Shown: positions 14,313 to 22,388 of the stretch, piece after piece | Layout: every line of letters starts with the position of its first letter | Numbering within the stretch: position 1 is the first letter of the stretch | Origin: a virus | Virus record (IMG/VR): IMGVR_UViG_3300025117_000176 | Coordinates: 1 to 32,852 of that record | Reading direction: 5' to 3' (one strand) | Length of the DNA stretch: 32,852 nucleotides | Notes under the pieces: model-generated | Told to the model about the DNA's origin: nothing | Databases searched by the model: none | Seen by the model: the letters and a program-made list of their open reading frames with translations, nothing else | Program-made: the position numbers and the translations under genes

Positions 14313-14714
14313 ATGGACGTCAAAACAATTATCATCAAGTACCAACTGGTCGAGATCGAAAAGAACGGGCACCAGGGCGTGCAGCCACTCAAGGGCAGCC
14401 CCACCGCCGCCGAAATTGAGTTTATTCGCAGCCACAAGGCCGAGATTATCACCATCCTGGATGCCAAGAAATTCAACCCAACTGGCCCTACCGCCGCCAC
14501 CGCCGCAATGGTCGCTTACAGAAAAGTTGCTAAGGCCGAAGCCGAGTACCGCCAGGCCGAGCGCAACGAAGAGAGCGCCCAGCACACCATCGCCGCACGC
14601 AATGCCTACGAGCAGGCCCTGAGTGATTGGCAGGCACAGTACCCCGAAGAGGCCGCCAAGTCTAGCAAAGTCCACTACAATGATGGTGCGACCAATAATC
14701 CCTGGAACCTCTAG
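14313..14714 (+). CDS. Lone plus-strand accessory protein, TubC_N-like N-terminus
   Basis: 133 residues from ATG at 14313, AGGAG 7 bases upstream. Residues ~8-52 (KYQLVEIEKNGHQGVQPLKGSPTAAEIEFIRSHKAEIITILD) resemble the small TubC_N-type docking fold with its hallmark HKAEII.hL ending, a unit also found at the ends of phage replication and accessory proteins. The remainder is a long charged helix (AAMVAYRKVAKAEAEYRQAERNEESAQHTIAARNAYEQALSDWQAQYPEEA). It is the only convincing plus-strand gene in the window and converges with the minor head gene, 5 bases apart. A regulatory or accessory function is likely but unproven. Confidence 0.75.
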   Translation: MDVKTIIIKYQLVEIEKNGHQGVQPLKGSPTAAEIEFIRSHKAEIITILDAKKFNPTGPTAATAAMVAYRKVAKAEAEYRQAERNEESAQHTIAARNAYEQALSDWQAQYPEEAAKSSKVHYNDGATNNPWNL

Positions 14715-14719
14715 TAATA

Positions 14720-16036
14720 TCATTTTCTTTTCGTCTCCTCGTATGTTGTCTCTATGGCTTCCGCATATGCCCGCCAGAACTTCCGGGCGTCTCTATTCAT
14801 TTGTTCTGGCGAATCCCCAAAGACACCCTCTCTATATCCTAGCATATCGGAAACATATTTGTCAGACCATTTGAATTTTGCTTGTGCCTGTTTCATGGCC
14901 TCGGCATGATTTCCCCATCCCTTCTCTGGTCTATTTATCGTGTATGTTCTGTATTTTCCAGTTACGGTTGTGGACGCGAGATTGGCGTCGGCGGCGGTGT
15001 CTATATCTTTGTCAGAAAAAGTCCATGTGTCAGAACCCAGGTCGGCAGACGGATGATTGTGTATCATGTGTGCGTCAACCACATCCTCTGCATTTATAGA
15101 AGATGTATCTACTTCGTGTTCATCTCCAGAAGAGACATCATATAATTGTTCACCGTCATCCGAGAAAATCAATATTCTCTCTGTGTCGGCAGAATAAAAG
15201 GACTCGTCCCCCGTCATAGAGAGAACCTTTCCAGCACCCCCACCCGGCCCGCTCCCTCCGATCTGCCCCGGTACGCCACTATGCCCAAAGTTACCACTCC
15301 CCGGCCCGCCCTCGCCTATCCTGCTGACGGTTACAGAACCACCTATCATAAACTCTACAAACGCCTGGCTCAATTCGCCCGCGCTCTCCCCGGCCCAATC
15401 CAGCGAGCCGTAACCGGCGAAGATGGCGCCGTCATCGTCAACAAGGTAATGCTGGCAATTCCACCCGCCGCAATCATAATTACGATTGCCCGCCTGCCCT
15501 GGTATCAACTCTTGCTCAACCCACCACTTCGCAGGCTTGCGCCGTCCTTTCAGGCTTTGGCACGTCTGGCAGCTTTCCGCGCCGTCATCACCATCGAACG
15601 TCAGGAACTTGTTCAGCGCGCCGCGCAGCTTGCCTTCTGAGTAGATACCGGGGATGGTGCTGGCATAGCTTACGGCGTGCGCAGCGGCAAAAGCTTCGCC
15701 CGCTTGAGGGGTGTAGTCGTCACTGTCGCGCAATGCTTTGGCGGATGTCCACAGGGTATCGGCAAAGCCCAATTCCGCCCCGATGCGTGCGTTCAGCCAG
15801 TCAACTTCATCTTCGGTAAGCGGATCGCCGTTACCGGCGTCTGCTTTGCCAGCGACAAAGGCCAGGGTGAAGGCGTCATTTACGGCGCGGTTGAAGGCAT
15901 TCTCAAACGTGGCAACGCTTCGGGTATCTTCCAGGTAGTCTACCAGCGCAACGTAGAGGCGGATCTCGTACTCGTTCTGAATGCCGCCAACGTCCTGGCC
16001 AGGGGTAAATTCGAGAAGTAATGAGACGTCACTCAT
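14720..16036 (-). CDS. MuF-type minor head protein with C-terminal JAB/MPN-like domain
   Basis: 438 residues; ATG at 16036 overlaps the preceding stop (ATGA). Residues 1-230 are a MuF/SPP1 gp7-like head morphogenesis domain with C156-x2-C159, C189-x4-C194-x-H196 (YDCGGWNCQHYLV) as the usual metal-binding end. Residues 243-268 are the Gly-rich linker GGPGSGNFGHSGVPGQIGG typical of MuF proteins that carry extra domains. The C-terminal domain (~270-438) contains ILIFSDDGEQLYDVSSG, then H326-N-H328-P-S and S341-x2-D344 (FSDKD), the arrangement of JAB/MPN metallopeptidase-like domains. In the particle it probably sits inside the head near the portal and could be injected with DNA. Whether the domain is catalytic is open; the His-His to Ser-Asp spacing is longer than in classic JAMM enzymes. 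Confidence 0.85.
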   Translation of the reverse strand: MSDVSLLLEFTPGQDVGGIQNEYEIRLYVALVDYLEDTRSVATFENAFNRAVNDAFTLAFVAGKADAGNGDPLTEDEVDWLNARIGAELGFADTLWTSAKALRDSDDYTPQAGEAFAAAHAVSYASTIPGIYSEGKLRGALNKFLTFDGDDGAESCQTCQSLKGRRKPAKWWVEQELIPGQAGNRNYDCGGWNCQHYLVDDDGAIFAGYGSLDWAGESAGELSQAFVEFMIGGSVTVSRIGEGGPGSGNFGHSGVPGQIGGSGPGGGAGKVLSMTGDESFYSADTERILIFSDDGEQLYDVSSGDEHEVDTSSINAEDVVDAHMIHNHPSADLGSDTWTFSDKDIDTAADANLASTTVTGKYRTYTINRPEKGWGNHAEAMKQAQAKFKWSDKYVSDMLGYREGVFGDSPEQMNRDARKFWRAYAEAIETTYEETKRK

Positions 16037-16227
16037 GGCTGTTTTGTTCCTGTCAATCTCTCGTACCGCTCAATCATGCGCCTGGCGTAGGCGGTCGCTT
16101 CAGTGGCGCGCTTGAAAAAGCGACGTGATATCCTGATACGTGCGGGCAGCCCATCCATCCGAATGGCGGGCACATAAAACTTGTTGAAGCGACGGTCAAC
16201 GATCTTGACGGGACGTAGGTCAATCAT
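16033..16227 (-). CDS. 64-residue basic protein
   Basis: ATG at 16227 with AAGGA upstream. Highly basic (MIDLRPVKIVDRRFNKFYVPAIRMDGLPARIRISRRFFKRATEATAYARRMIERYERLTGTK), a strand-rich half then a basic helix. The shape suggests nucleic-acid binding or AP2/integrase-arm-like folding; this is inference. Its stop overlaps the minor head protein start. Confidence 0.7.
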   Translation of the reverse strand: MIDLRPVKIVDRRFNKFYVPAIRMDGLPARIRISRRFFKRATEATAYARRMIERYERLTGTKQP

Positions 16228-16237
16228 GGCATTGTCC

Positions 16238-16621
16238 TTATCTGTCAGCTACTACCTGGACTCTGGCGACTTCGCTTAACGTGTCATTGCAAACAGTGAC
16301 GTGATAGCGGTCAACAGAGTAGAAGCCGGGCCACTGTCTGACAACTGGCTCCGGTGGGACGGTCGCATAATCGCCAGTGTAATACCAGACCTGGACAATC
16401 ATCGGGCGCGGCGGTAGGCCGTGCTGGAAGGTCTCGCACTTGCCCGGATCAATGGCGACGAATTGCGATACGTAGCGCGTGGCCTGAGTAGACGCAACCT
16501 CCGCCGAGGCCGCCCTCGCCTCATCAACAGACCACGCCGCGGCAAGTATGTACACACAGGCTACCAAGAAAGCGAACACCATGACAATAGTCAAGCCGAT
16601 GGGGATATTTCTATCGTTCAT
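16238..16621 (-). CDS. Single-span membrane protein
   Basis: 127 residues. Start placed at ATG 16621 (MNDRNIPIGLTIV) with GAGGAG 7 bases upstream. One hydrophobic helix at residues ~7-29 (PIGLTIVMVFAFLVACVYILAAA), then a soluble domain with CETFQHGLPPRPMIVQVWYYTGDYATVPPEPVVRQWPGFYSVDRYHVTVC containing two Cys that could pair outside the cytoplasm. It resembles a signal-anchored exported protein. Function is unknown. Confidence 0.7.
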   Translation of the reverse strand: MNDRNIPIGLTIVMVFAFLVACVYILAAAWSVDEARAASAEVASTQATRYVSQFVAIDPGKCETFQHGLPPRPMIVQVWYYTGDYATVPPEPVVRQWPGFYSVDRYHVTVCNDTLSEVARVQVVADR

Positions 16622-16641
16622 TCTGTCACTCCTCTTTCTGG

Positions 16642-16752
16642 TTATAAAGCAGTGAAAATTGCGGCAATACCGGCAATGCACCAGGCGGCAAGCAGAGCCA
16701 GGACTATGGCGAGAACAATGCCGGAAATGCGGGTATCTTTTTCGTTGCTCAT
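16642..16752 (-). CDS. 36-residue single-span membrane microprotein
   Basis: ATG at 16752, AGGAG 6 bases upstream, TAA at 16642. The protein is a short polar start (MSNEKDTRIS) followed by one hydrophobic helix (GIVLAIVLALLAAWCIAGIAAIFTAL). It is tucked between two other membrane-protein genes in the same direction with normal spacing, which supports real coding. Function is unknown. Confidence 0.65.
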   Translation of the reverse strand: MSNEKDTRISGIVLAIVLALLAAWCIAGIAAIFTAL

Positions 16753-16761
16753 TCTGTGCTC

Positions 16762-17007
16762 CTAGTCATCTATATCCGCCATAGCATTGGCGACCCGCTC
16801 AATGGCGCGCTCAAGGCCCACCCACACGGCGACAAGCGGGAACATGATGGTACACAGTACCCATGCAATCCCATTGGCTACCAAATCCAGCGCCTTCTCG
16901 TATAGCGTCAACTCAACCGGCGGGTCAGGCTCCACCCCCAACGCGTCAGCAAAATCCGCCATTGCCCTATTCATTTTGTCGAACGGCGAGTCCTCTCGAA
17001 TTGCCAT
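16762..17007 (-). CDS. 81-residue membrane protein
   Basis: ATG at 17007, AAGGGAG upstream. A polar N-terminus is followed by one long hydrophobic region (ALDLVANGIAWVLCTIMFPLVAVWVGL, ~43-69) and a short helix. It starts a run of three adjacent small membrane-protein genes just after the portal gene. No family was recognised. Confidence 0.7.
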   Translation of the reverse strand: MAIREDSPFDKMNRAMADFADALGVEPDPPVELTLYEKALDLVANGIAWVLCTIMFPLVAVWVGLERAIERVANAMADIDD

Positions 17008-17036
17008 GATATGCTCCCTTCTCTAAACTATGTTCC

Positions 17037-18692
17037 CTATTCCGCCAGCTTCAACACCCGCTCGCGCAGCGCGGCAATCCGCTTGAGCGCCTTTGCATTG
17101 GGCGGCGGCGCGGTCTCTCCCGCCGTGGCTGGCGTTGTCTGGGCTGGCGCTGGTTCTGCGTTGAAATAGGCTTCGTCTTCCGGTGCAATCTCGTTTACAT
17201 CTTCATCGCCATAGGCTTCAAGAAGCATACGGTTGAGATAGTTGACGGTTCGCTTTGCTTCTGGCGTGGGCATGAGATTGGCGGATACCATCGCGCTGAC
17301 CTGGGCCATGTAGGTTGTGACGTTGCCTGTCAGGGCAGGGATGTCAGTCTCAAGCAGGGTGTCAATGTTGACCTCCGCCCCAAAGTCTGTGTAATTCGTG
17401 CCGCCCCATTCGTTGCTGGCCCAAAGCACGATCCGCACCATGCGCTTGAATTGCGCCGACCAAAACTGCTGGTAGCGGTCGAAGTTTCGGTATTGTGGTT
17501 GATCCATACTTGTCGCGCTTGCAAGCCTATACGTTCCCACGCCAAGCCAGTGGGGGAACAGCCCACCCGACAGGCCCACCATCTGGAGTAGCGCCTCGCC
17601 GTCAGTCTTGGCATCCCCCGCCCCGCTGCCCAACGGGAGCCGCGTCAGATCCGCCGATTGGTTCTCAAGCCAGGTGCTACCCGGCGCGGCGGCGGGGTTG
17701 GTGTCGCTGTAATTCGTGCTGCTCAAGGCGCTTTGCAACTTGGCGCGCACGGACTCAACTGCCCGGCTGCCGCCTTGTACCTTGAGCTTATTGACGTACA
17801 TTGCCACCGCTGCAGCCACGGCCACCCGGTTCTCCCTGAACTGCTTGTGTGCCCTGGCCCAGGCCGTGCCGCTGGACATGATCGGCCAGCCACGATTGCC
17901 CGACTTGCGATTGTGTGAGATGTGCAAGACACAAACGGATGTGCTGTCATCCATCTCGTCGGCGCGGGTGATCCTGGCAGTCTTGATAATCTCGTCCATC
18001 TCGTCGCTGTAATCATCGGCAGACATCAAGGCGCTGGCGTCGGGGTAGTATGCCTCTTGCGTTCTGCCGTTCGTCTCAGTCCATTGGCGCTTGTAAAACA
18101 ACGGCACGCGCTTGTCATTCGGCGCGGTGATGACTTCTGACACCTCAGACGAGTCAAAGGTGCGCACCGTCACCTTGCCGTCAAGCTTCGATACGTAGAA
18201 GGCCAGGAACGTCTCACCGTCCACCAACACCGTGTCGCTCATTTCGTGCTGGTTATCGGCCGCCAGGATAGGTTCATTCCTGTCTGCCGTCCAAAACTCT
18301 TGCCAGGTTTCCGCGGCGGCCTCATCGTTCGGCGTGATGATGACGTTCTGCCCGAAGCCGAAGTTGGTCCAGGTGTTGATGATCCAACTTGCCAGCGGAT
18401 CGTAACGCCACAGGCGGCGGCACTCATTCATCACGCGGATGCGCTCGGCATCGGTGTCTTGCCCGTAGGTAGAGACGGCGCCAACCTTCTCCCATTCAAG
18501 CTGTGTCACCAAATCCTGAAGGATGGCCGAGTCATATTCGTGCAACTGGCGCAGCAGCTCCTCTGGCGGCAATTCGTAAGGCCCGTCAAGGTAAGCGCCC
18601 CACAGGGCGGCCATGCCAGCCTTGAGCTTGTCCTGCTCGGCGCGCAGGTCTTTGCCGCCAAGTGCTTCTGCTAATCGTGTGCGTAGTGTCAT
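17037..18692 (-). CDS. Portal protein
   Basis: 551 residues from ATG at 18692, AGGAG 9 bases upstream. The size, the position after terminase and before the MuF gene, and the sequence fit a dodecameric portal: conserved early region with RRLWRYDPLASWIINTWTNFGFGQNV, a wing region (TVRTFDSSEVSEVITAPNDKRVPLFYKR), and the core with GLSGGLFPHWLGVGTYRLASATSMDQPQYRNFDRYQQFWSAQFKRMVR that matches the stem/crown junction of SPP1- and HK97-like portals. The C-terminal tail is low in complexity and Ala/Pro-rich. It is the DNA entry channel and the head-tail junction. Confidence 0.9.
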   Translation of the reverse strand: MTLRTRLAEALGGKDLRAEQDKLKAGMAALWGAYLDGPYELPPEELLRQLHEYDSAILQDLVTQLEWEKVGAVSTYGQDTDAERIRVMNECRRLWRYDPLASWIINTWTNFGFGQNVIITPNDEAAAETWQEFWTADRNEPILAADNQHEMSDTVLVDGETFLAFYVSKLDGKVTVRTFDSSEVSEVITAPNDKRVPLFYKRQWTETNGRTQEAYYPDASALMSADDYSDEMDEIIKTARITRADEMDDSTSVCVLHISHNRKSGNRGWPIMSSGTAWARAHKQFRENRVAVAAAVAMYVNKLKVQGGSRAVESVRAKLQSALSSTNYSDTNPAAAPGSTWLENQSADLTRLPLGSGAGDAKTDGEALLQMVGLSGGLFPHWLGVGTYRLASATSMDQPQYRNFDRYQQFWSAQFKRMVRIVLWASNEWGGTNYTDFGAEVNIDTLLETDIPALTGNVTTYMAQVSAMVSANLMPTPEAKRTVNYLNRMLLEAYGDEDVNEIAPEDEAYFNAEPAPAQTTPATAGETAPPPNAKALKRIAALRERVLKLAE

Positions 18693-18698
18693 TTTTGA

Positions 18699-18932
18699 TT
18701 ACTCCTGTTTTCTGCCTTGCTTCAACTCATAATAACGATGGGCCTCGCTAATGACGTGCTTTTTTTCGGCTTCCAAATACATCACGCAAAACTCGTGCAC
18801 AATCTCAGCGCAATGTGGTGATAGTCTTTTGATGATTGACTCCATAAACCCAATGTCATGGCATAACATTGCATCTTCGCAAATCCAATATTGTCTGCTG
18901 AGCGCCCCATCTTCAATGGTTATGTCTGTCAT
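18699..18932 (-). CDS. 77-residue hypothetical protein
   Basis: Start set at ATG 18932 (MTDITIEDGALSRQYWICED) with GGAG about 9 bases upstream. The rest is mainly helical with several Cys (C17, C24, C42 region HCAEIVHEFCVMYLEAEKKHVI). It lies just before the portal gene. No family was recognised. Confidence 0.65.
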   Translation of the reverse strand: MTDITIEDGALSRQYWICEDAMLCHDIGFMESIIKRLSPHCAEIVHEFCVMYLEAEKKHVISEAHRYYELKQGRKQE

Positions 18933-18933
18933 T

Positions 18934-19311
18934 TTACACACTCCATATACACTCTAGCTCGCCGTTGGGAAGATAGCGATGTTGTGTAAACTGGTTACAT
19001 TTTTTGCACCATGTAACGAATAGTATTTCCTCCCGCTCTGGCGTATCGCACCCGTACATCGGCTTGATATACGCGGCCATCGCTTCGACTAGTTTACCTT
19101 CGACTTCCAGGCGCTCTTTCAGTCGCTTTATTTCTGCCTGGGCCTCAACAAGGTCGGGCCGATCAACGCGAAAGCCAAGCCGCTCCCATCGCAACTTGCG
19201 CGCCTCTGCCAGGGCGACATCTCTTTGGTTGCGGTAGTCGCGCGCCATGTCAATAGCTTCATCGCGTTCTTTGCGTGCATCGCACTGTGAACAAAGGTTA
19301 TTGGTTGCCAT
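18934..19311 (-). CDS. Coiled-coil protein with N- and C-terminal cysteine pairs
   Basis: 125 residues from ATG at 19311 behind GGGTGAGAG. CSQC at residues 7-10, a long coiled coil (RDYRNQRDVALAEARKLRWERLG... LVEAQAEIKRLKERLEVEGKLVEAMA) and a C-terminal zinc-knuckle-like half TWCKKCNQFTQHRYLPNGELECIW. A dimeric zinc-binding adaptor is a reasonable reading. Function is unknown. Confidence 0.7.
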   Translation of the reverse strand: MATNNLCSQCDARKERDEAIDMARDYRNQRDVALAEARKLRWERLGFRVDRPDLVEAQAEIKRLKERLEVEGKLVEAMAAYIKPMYGCDTPEREEILFVTWCKKCNQFTQHRYLPNGELECIWSV

Positions 19312-19314
19312 CTC

Positions 19315-19722
19315 TCACCCCGGTTCAATCGCGCTGTCTATCCACATATCAATGTGACACCTGAATGCAAGAAACTGGCCTATCTGCTCTAAGTTGAAGT
19401 GGCATATGTCACACAATACATATTCTTTTCCATTGATCTTGTCGCGATAGGGCATATCTGCGCGCTTGTTGCACGCATCGCATTTCAATTCTTTGGGGCC
19501 GCTATCGTTCCCTGCTAGATACATCGTGGCGACCGCCGCCAGTACATAATCCAGGGATGCTTCTTCTAGCAACAGCATACTGTGTGAGAATTTACCACAA
19601 ACAAAATCTATCAAAGTGCGCTCCCCCTTGCTTGATAGTTTCACCTCCCATTCGTAAGTGTGCGTCTTTTCAATAAGATACTGAAGCATCTTGTTGACGT
19701 GCTTTAGTTTGGTCATTTTCAT
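19315..19722 (-). CDS. Zinc-ribbon protein between terminase and portal
   Basis: 135 residues from ATG at 19722, GGGAG upstream. The first ~75 residues are alpha/beta (MLQYLIEKTHTYEWEVKLSSKGERTLIDFVCGKFSHSMLLL). The second half has a clean two-pair ribbon, CDACNKRADMPYRDKINGKEYVLCDIC. It ends directly before the gene at 18934-19311, with 3 bases between. Function is unknown. Confidence 0.7.
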   Translation of the reverse strand: MKMTKLKHVNKMLQYLIEKTHTYEWEVKLSSKGERTLIDFVCGKFSHSMLLLEEASLDYVLAAVATMYLAGNDSGPKELKCDACNKRADMPYRDKINGKEYVLCDICHFNLEQIGQFLAFRCHIDMWIDSAIEPG

Positions 19723-19738
19723 TTCATTGCTCCCTAGT

Positions 19739-21019
19739 CTAATAGTCCGGGCCGATCTTATAGTCGTTGAACATTACTCGTTGCATTGTCACTTCTTGCA
19801 GAAACAGCCACGTTGCAAGGTAGCCAACGCTGTCAATACTGTGATCGTTTTCCTTGACGGGCGCTTCTTTGTTATCCTGCCAAACGTAACTTTCAAACTC
19901 ATTGATCGTATTGACACAGGATGGGTCAATGGTCATGCGCGGGCGTCCATCCCCTTGCACCTTCAACAATTCTTGGATAAATGCTATCCTGTCCAGCACC
20001 CGCCCCTTTGCACCTTTTGCCTGAATGCCCTCGTTTTGCAGGTCGGCAATCAGGCCGGCGGCAGCAGCGTCAACGGCCACGGCGGCAATCCGATGTTGCT
20101 TGTGGTAATCCTCGATCACCTTGACGACGGCAGACTGTAGCGCGCCGGTCTGGTAGAACTCGCTTTCGACGTGCCAACGCATGTCAGCGTCAAGGCCAAT
20201 CAACAGCACAACAGCCGGGTTGGTGTAGCCCTCATCAACTGCCAGGCACCAGAAGTGCATCTCTGCCGGGTTGCGCGCCATGACGTGAATATCACGATCA
20301 AACGCCTCGAATACCGCGCCCTCTGCTTTGGCCCACTCCCCCAGGTATAACCGCTTGTATCGCATCCCGGTTAACTTACTCAGCCTGTCAAGCGTGCGGG
20401 TGCCCTGTTCGGTCAGGGTGCCGTCACGGTTGTAAAGAGTGGGGTTGTCTTGGTGGACTGACTTTATCAGTCTCAGCGCACCTGCTGCTGCCCGCTGCAA
20501 AATCCAGTGACGGCTAATGGATGGGTTGGCATCACCAAACAATTGCGGATATGGCACGACGGCAGAGCGGCCCGTAGTGCGGGTGGTCAACAACTCCCAG
20601 TCGTTCAGTATCAATTCCTCTGCCTGGTTTACGTAAATGCCATCTCGTTCAGATGACAACACTTTATCTGGGTTATCCAGCCCGCCAATCCATACCACTG
20701 ACCCATTGGCGTAAAGGTATCGCTCCGGAGTTTTACCGCCGTATGGTTCAACGGGTGCGCCAGCAATGACGCGCTGGAAAGTTTGCAGTACAGAACCGTA
20801 GACGCTCTTTTGTGTTTTGCGCACGATGGCAAGCTGTGCGCCGGGGTATTTACTGCAAAGTAAATGGACTTTCCAGCAAGCCGAAATGGTTTTGCCAGTT
20901 TCAGCCGGCCCGGCAATAATCACCTCCGGTTCGTGCGAATACATCAAGTCCAGTGCCCCGCCATATGGGGCATAGTTTGCATCCTTGATATTTTCGCCAG
21001 CCATGATGGTGTAGCCCAT
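19739..21019 (-). CDS. terL: Terminase large subunit
   Basis: 426 residues, ATG at 21019 with AAGG close upstream; ATG at 21004 (MAGEN) is an alternative. ATPase: Walker A GPAETGKT (37-44), then RERDGIYVNQAEEL (124-136 region) in the Walker B position with the AEE acidic pair, and TTRTTGR (145-151) as a coupling motif. Nuclease: acidic residues D262 (LAVDEGYTNPAV), D317 (VAVDAAAAGLIADL) and D396 (NDHSIDSVGYLA) fit the RNase H-like metal site. The enzyme pumps DNA into the prohead through the portal and cuts it to length. Position before portal and after the small subunit supports this. Confidence 0.93.
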   Translation of the reverse strand: MGYTIMAGENIKDANYAPYGGALDLMYSHEPEVIIAGPAETGKTISACWKVHLLCSKYPGAQLAIVRKTQKSVYGSVLQTFQRVIAGAPVEPYGGKTPERYLYANGSVVWIGGLDNPDKVLSSERDGIYVNQAEELILNDWELLTTRTTGRSAVVPYPQLFGDANPSISRHWILQRAAAGALRLIKSVHQDNPTLYNRDGTLTEQGTRTLDRLSKLTGMRYKRLYLGEWAKAEGAVFEAFDRDIHVMARNPAEMHFWCLAVDEGYTNPAVVLLIGLDADMRWHVESEFYQTGALQSAVVKVIEDYHKQHRIAAVAVDAAAAGLIADLQNEGIQAKGAKGRVLDRIAFIQELLKVQGDGRPRMTIDPSCVNTINEFESYVWQDNKEAPVKENDHSIDSVGYLATWLFLQEVTMQRVMFNDYKIGPDY

Positions 21020-21024
21020 GCGCC

Positions 21025-21519
21025 TTATACCTTATCGGTATCAATTCCAATTCTGATAATCTTGAGCGGCTCGCCCCCGCTGGTGACGTCCTGCTTTTGC
21101 ACCCGCCCCCCCGTCTCTTTTGCGATGTCATCCAACACGCCGCGATACTGCGTTATCTCTGCCGCGTTGAACTCCTCGTAGTCAACAATCTCTGCAATGT
21201 CACCACTGCCAACGCCTTTCACCTGGTCTGTCCAAATGAAGCCGCCGAATAAATCCTTCTCCATCAAGGCGGCCAAGATAGAGAGCTTGAATACCCGATG
21301 TTCTTTGAGTGCGTAACCAGAAACAAGCGCGTTCTTTTCGTCAATTGACTTGATTGCGTCAATATCAATCTTGCGCGCCTTGCGATAGTAATCAACCTGC
21401 TGACGAGAAACGCTAAACGGCGGATCGAAACTAGCCGCCCGAACGTTTATTTCGTCCGATTGAACGCCTTCTACTATCCAGGTTAGTACCGCTTCCTTCT
21501 GGCTCTTTTTTAGTCTCAT
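21025..21519 (-). CDS. terS: Terminase small subunit
   Basis: 164 residues from ATG at 21519, weak ribosome binding site. N-terminal helix-turn-helix-like segment (LKKSQKEAVLTWIVEGVQSDEINVRAASFDPPFSVSRQQVDYYRKARKI), then a helical oligomerisation core (ALKEHRVFKLSILAALMEKDLFGG), and a C-terminal segment RGVLDDIAKETGGRVQKQDV. Position 5 bases before the large subunit and DNA-binding start fit the small terminase that recognises the packaging site. The gene overlaps the preceding one by 89 bases. Confidence 0.8.
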   Translation of the reverse strand: MRLKKSQKEAVLTWIVEGVQSDEINVRAASFDPPFSVSRQQVDYYRKARKIDIDAIKSIDEKNALVSGYALKEHRVFKLSILAALMEKDLFGGFIWTDQVKGVGSGDIAEIVDYEEFNAAEITQYRGVLDDIAKETGGRVQKQDVTSGGEPLKIIRIGIDTDKV

Positions 21520-21715
21520 TGTCCAAATCCGTCAAAGTTTCCTGTTCTTTTGGTTCTGCCGTCACTTCCAGCACCGCGCCCCACCGCTTGCACTCCATCA
21601 ACTGAGCGGCTTGCATGATTGCATCCTCTCCCAAATCCAACGTCACGCGCAAGCCGCCATCAGCCAGGCTTTGCACCTTCGCAACCGCGGCGGTGAACTT
21701 AATGGGGTCGGTCAC
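21431..21715 (-). CDS. 94-residue hypothetical protein overlapping terS
   Basis: Start set at GTG 21715 (VTDPIKFTAAVAKVQSLADGGLRVTLDLGEDAIMQAAQLMECKRWGAVLEVTAEP) because the sequence from here reads as a compact beta-strand/helix protein common in phage small-gene regions; the upstream extension looks unlike protein. The C-terminus (KKEPEGSGTNLDSRRRSIGRNKRSGG) is basic and lies in the 89-base overlap with terS. Function is unknown. Confidence 0.65.
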   Translation of the reverse strand: MTDPIKFTAAVAKVQSLADGGLRVTLDLGEDAIMQAAQLMECKRWGAVLEVTAEPKEQETLTDLDNETKKEPEGSGTNLDSRRRSIGRNKRSGG

Positions 21716-21878
21716 GGCGCAACATCCACCCCGCCCATTCGGGCGCGCGAAGCCAGAAGCCAAGCGCAACGGGAACATAGCGCTCCCCGCTCGGATACTG
21801 TTTGAATGCCGGGCGCAACCCGCCCCAACGCTCGATCAAAAAGAAACGGCATTTGTAGATTGTTTCTGGCGATCCCAT
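21699..21878 (-). CDS. 59-residue hypothetical protein
   Basis: ATG at 21878, AAAGGAG 7 bases upstream. MGSPETIYKCRFFLIERWGGLRPAFKQYPSGERYVPVALGFWLRAPEWAGWMLRRDRPH is Trp/Arg-rich. It overlaps the next gene by 17 bases. No family was recognised. Confidence 0.65.
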   Translation of the reverse strand: MGSPETIYKCRFFLIERWGGLRPAFKQYPSGERYVPVALGFWLRAPEWAGWMLRRDRPH

Positions 21879-21889
21879 TTTATGCTCCT

Positions 21890-22099
21890 TTACGGATGAC
21901 ATACCCACCCCATTCTCTTGATGTAACCTTCGGCTATTTTCTTTTCGATATCATCCCACTCTGCTTGTGAGAAGCCGATATCTACAGTGTTGTTTGCCTT
22001 ATCATTGCTCACCACGAGCTCGATATGCACAAGGCCATCTGCGTATTCGTGGTAGACGTGAAAACTGTCGTTATGGTAGATTGTGCCTCTGGTGCTCAT
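21890..22099 (-). CDS. 69-residue hypothetical protein
   Basis: ATG at 22099, AAGGGTG upstream. The sequence (MSTRGTIYHNDSFHVYHEYADGLVHIELVVSNDKANNTVDIGFSQAEWDDIEKKIAEGYIKRMGW) reads as a beta sheet followed by one helix, a compact small domain. The opening MSTRGTIYxxxxxHVYxE recurs in phage-encoded small proteins. Function is unknown. Confidence 0.65.
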   Translation of the reverse strand: MSTRGTIYHNDSFHVYHEYADGLVHIELVVSNDKANNTVDIGFSQAEWDDIEKKIAEGYIKRMGWVCHP

Positions 22100-22103
22100 C
22101 TCA

Positions 22104-22388
22104 TCACCCTTCCCTACCTTTTATGTCTTTCGGTATAATCACCGGCACATCCCCGCCCGAAATTGTCACGGTGCAATTCGGGCAGTTGCACCCCGAAACC
22201 CACGGCGCGTTTACCTTGCCGCAACGGGGGCAAATCCAGCCCGTTGGCGAAAATGATTGCTTGTTGCATTTACAAATCCGATCTTCTATGTTGCCAATCG
22301 GGTCAAAGTAGCAATACGGCTTTCCGCATATTGGGCAATAGTTATTGCCGATGTTGTATGCCATTGGGCCACTTGTGCTATCGCTCAT
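22104..22388 (-). CDS. Double zinc-ribbon protein
   Basis: 94 residues; ATG at 22388 overlaps the previous stop (ATGA), with AGGAAGG upstream. Cys pairs: CPICGKPYC, ICKCNK, CPRCGK, CNCPNC. Two ribbons are separated by NIEDRICKCNKQSFSPTGW. The last 20 residues are a beta strand and basic tail (VPVIIPKDIKGREG). It could bind nucleic acid or partner proteins. Function is unknown. Confidence 0.7.
   Translation of the reverse strand: MSDSTSGPMAYNIGNNYCPICGKPYCYFDPIGNIEDRICKCNKQSFSPTGWICPRCGKVNAPWVSGCNCPNCTVTISGGDVPVIIPKDIKGREG

Noticed and set aside
14226-14723. 165-codon minus-strand frame opposite the plus-strand gene
   Set aside because: Its sequence is unlike protein and its start lies in the end of the minor head gene; the plus-strand frame has an AGGAG site and a conserved promoter layout.
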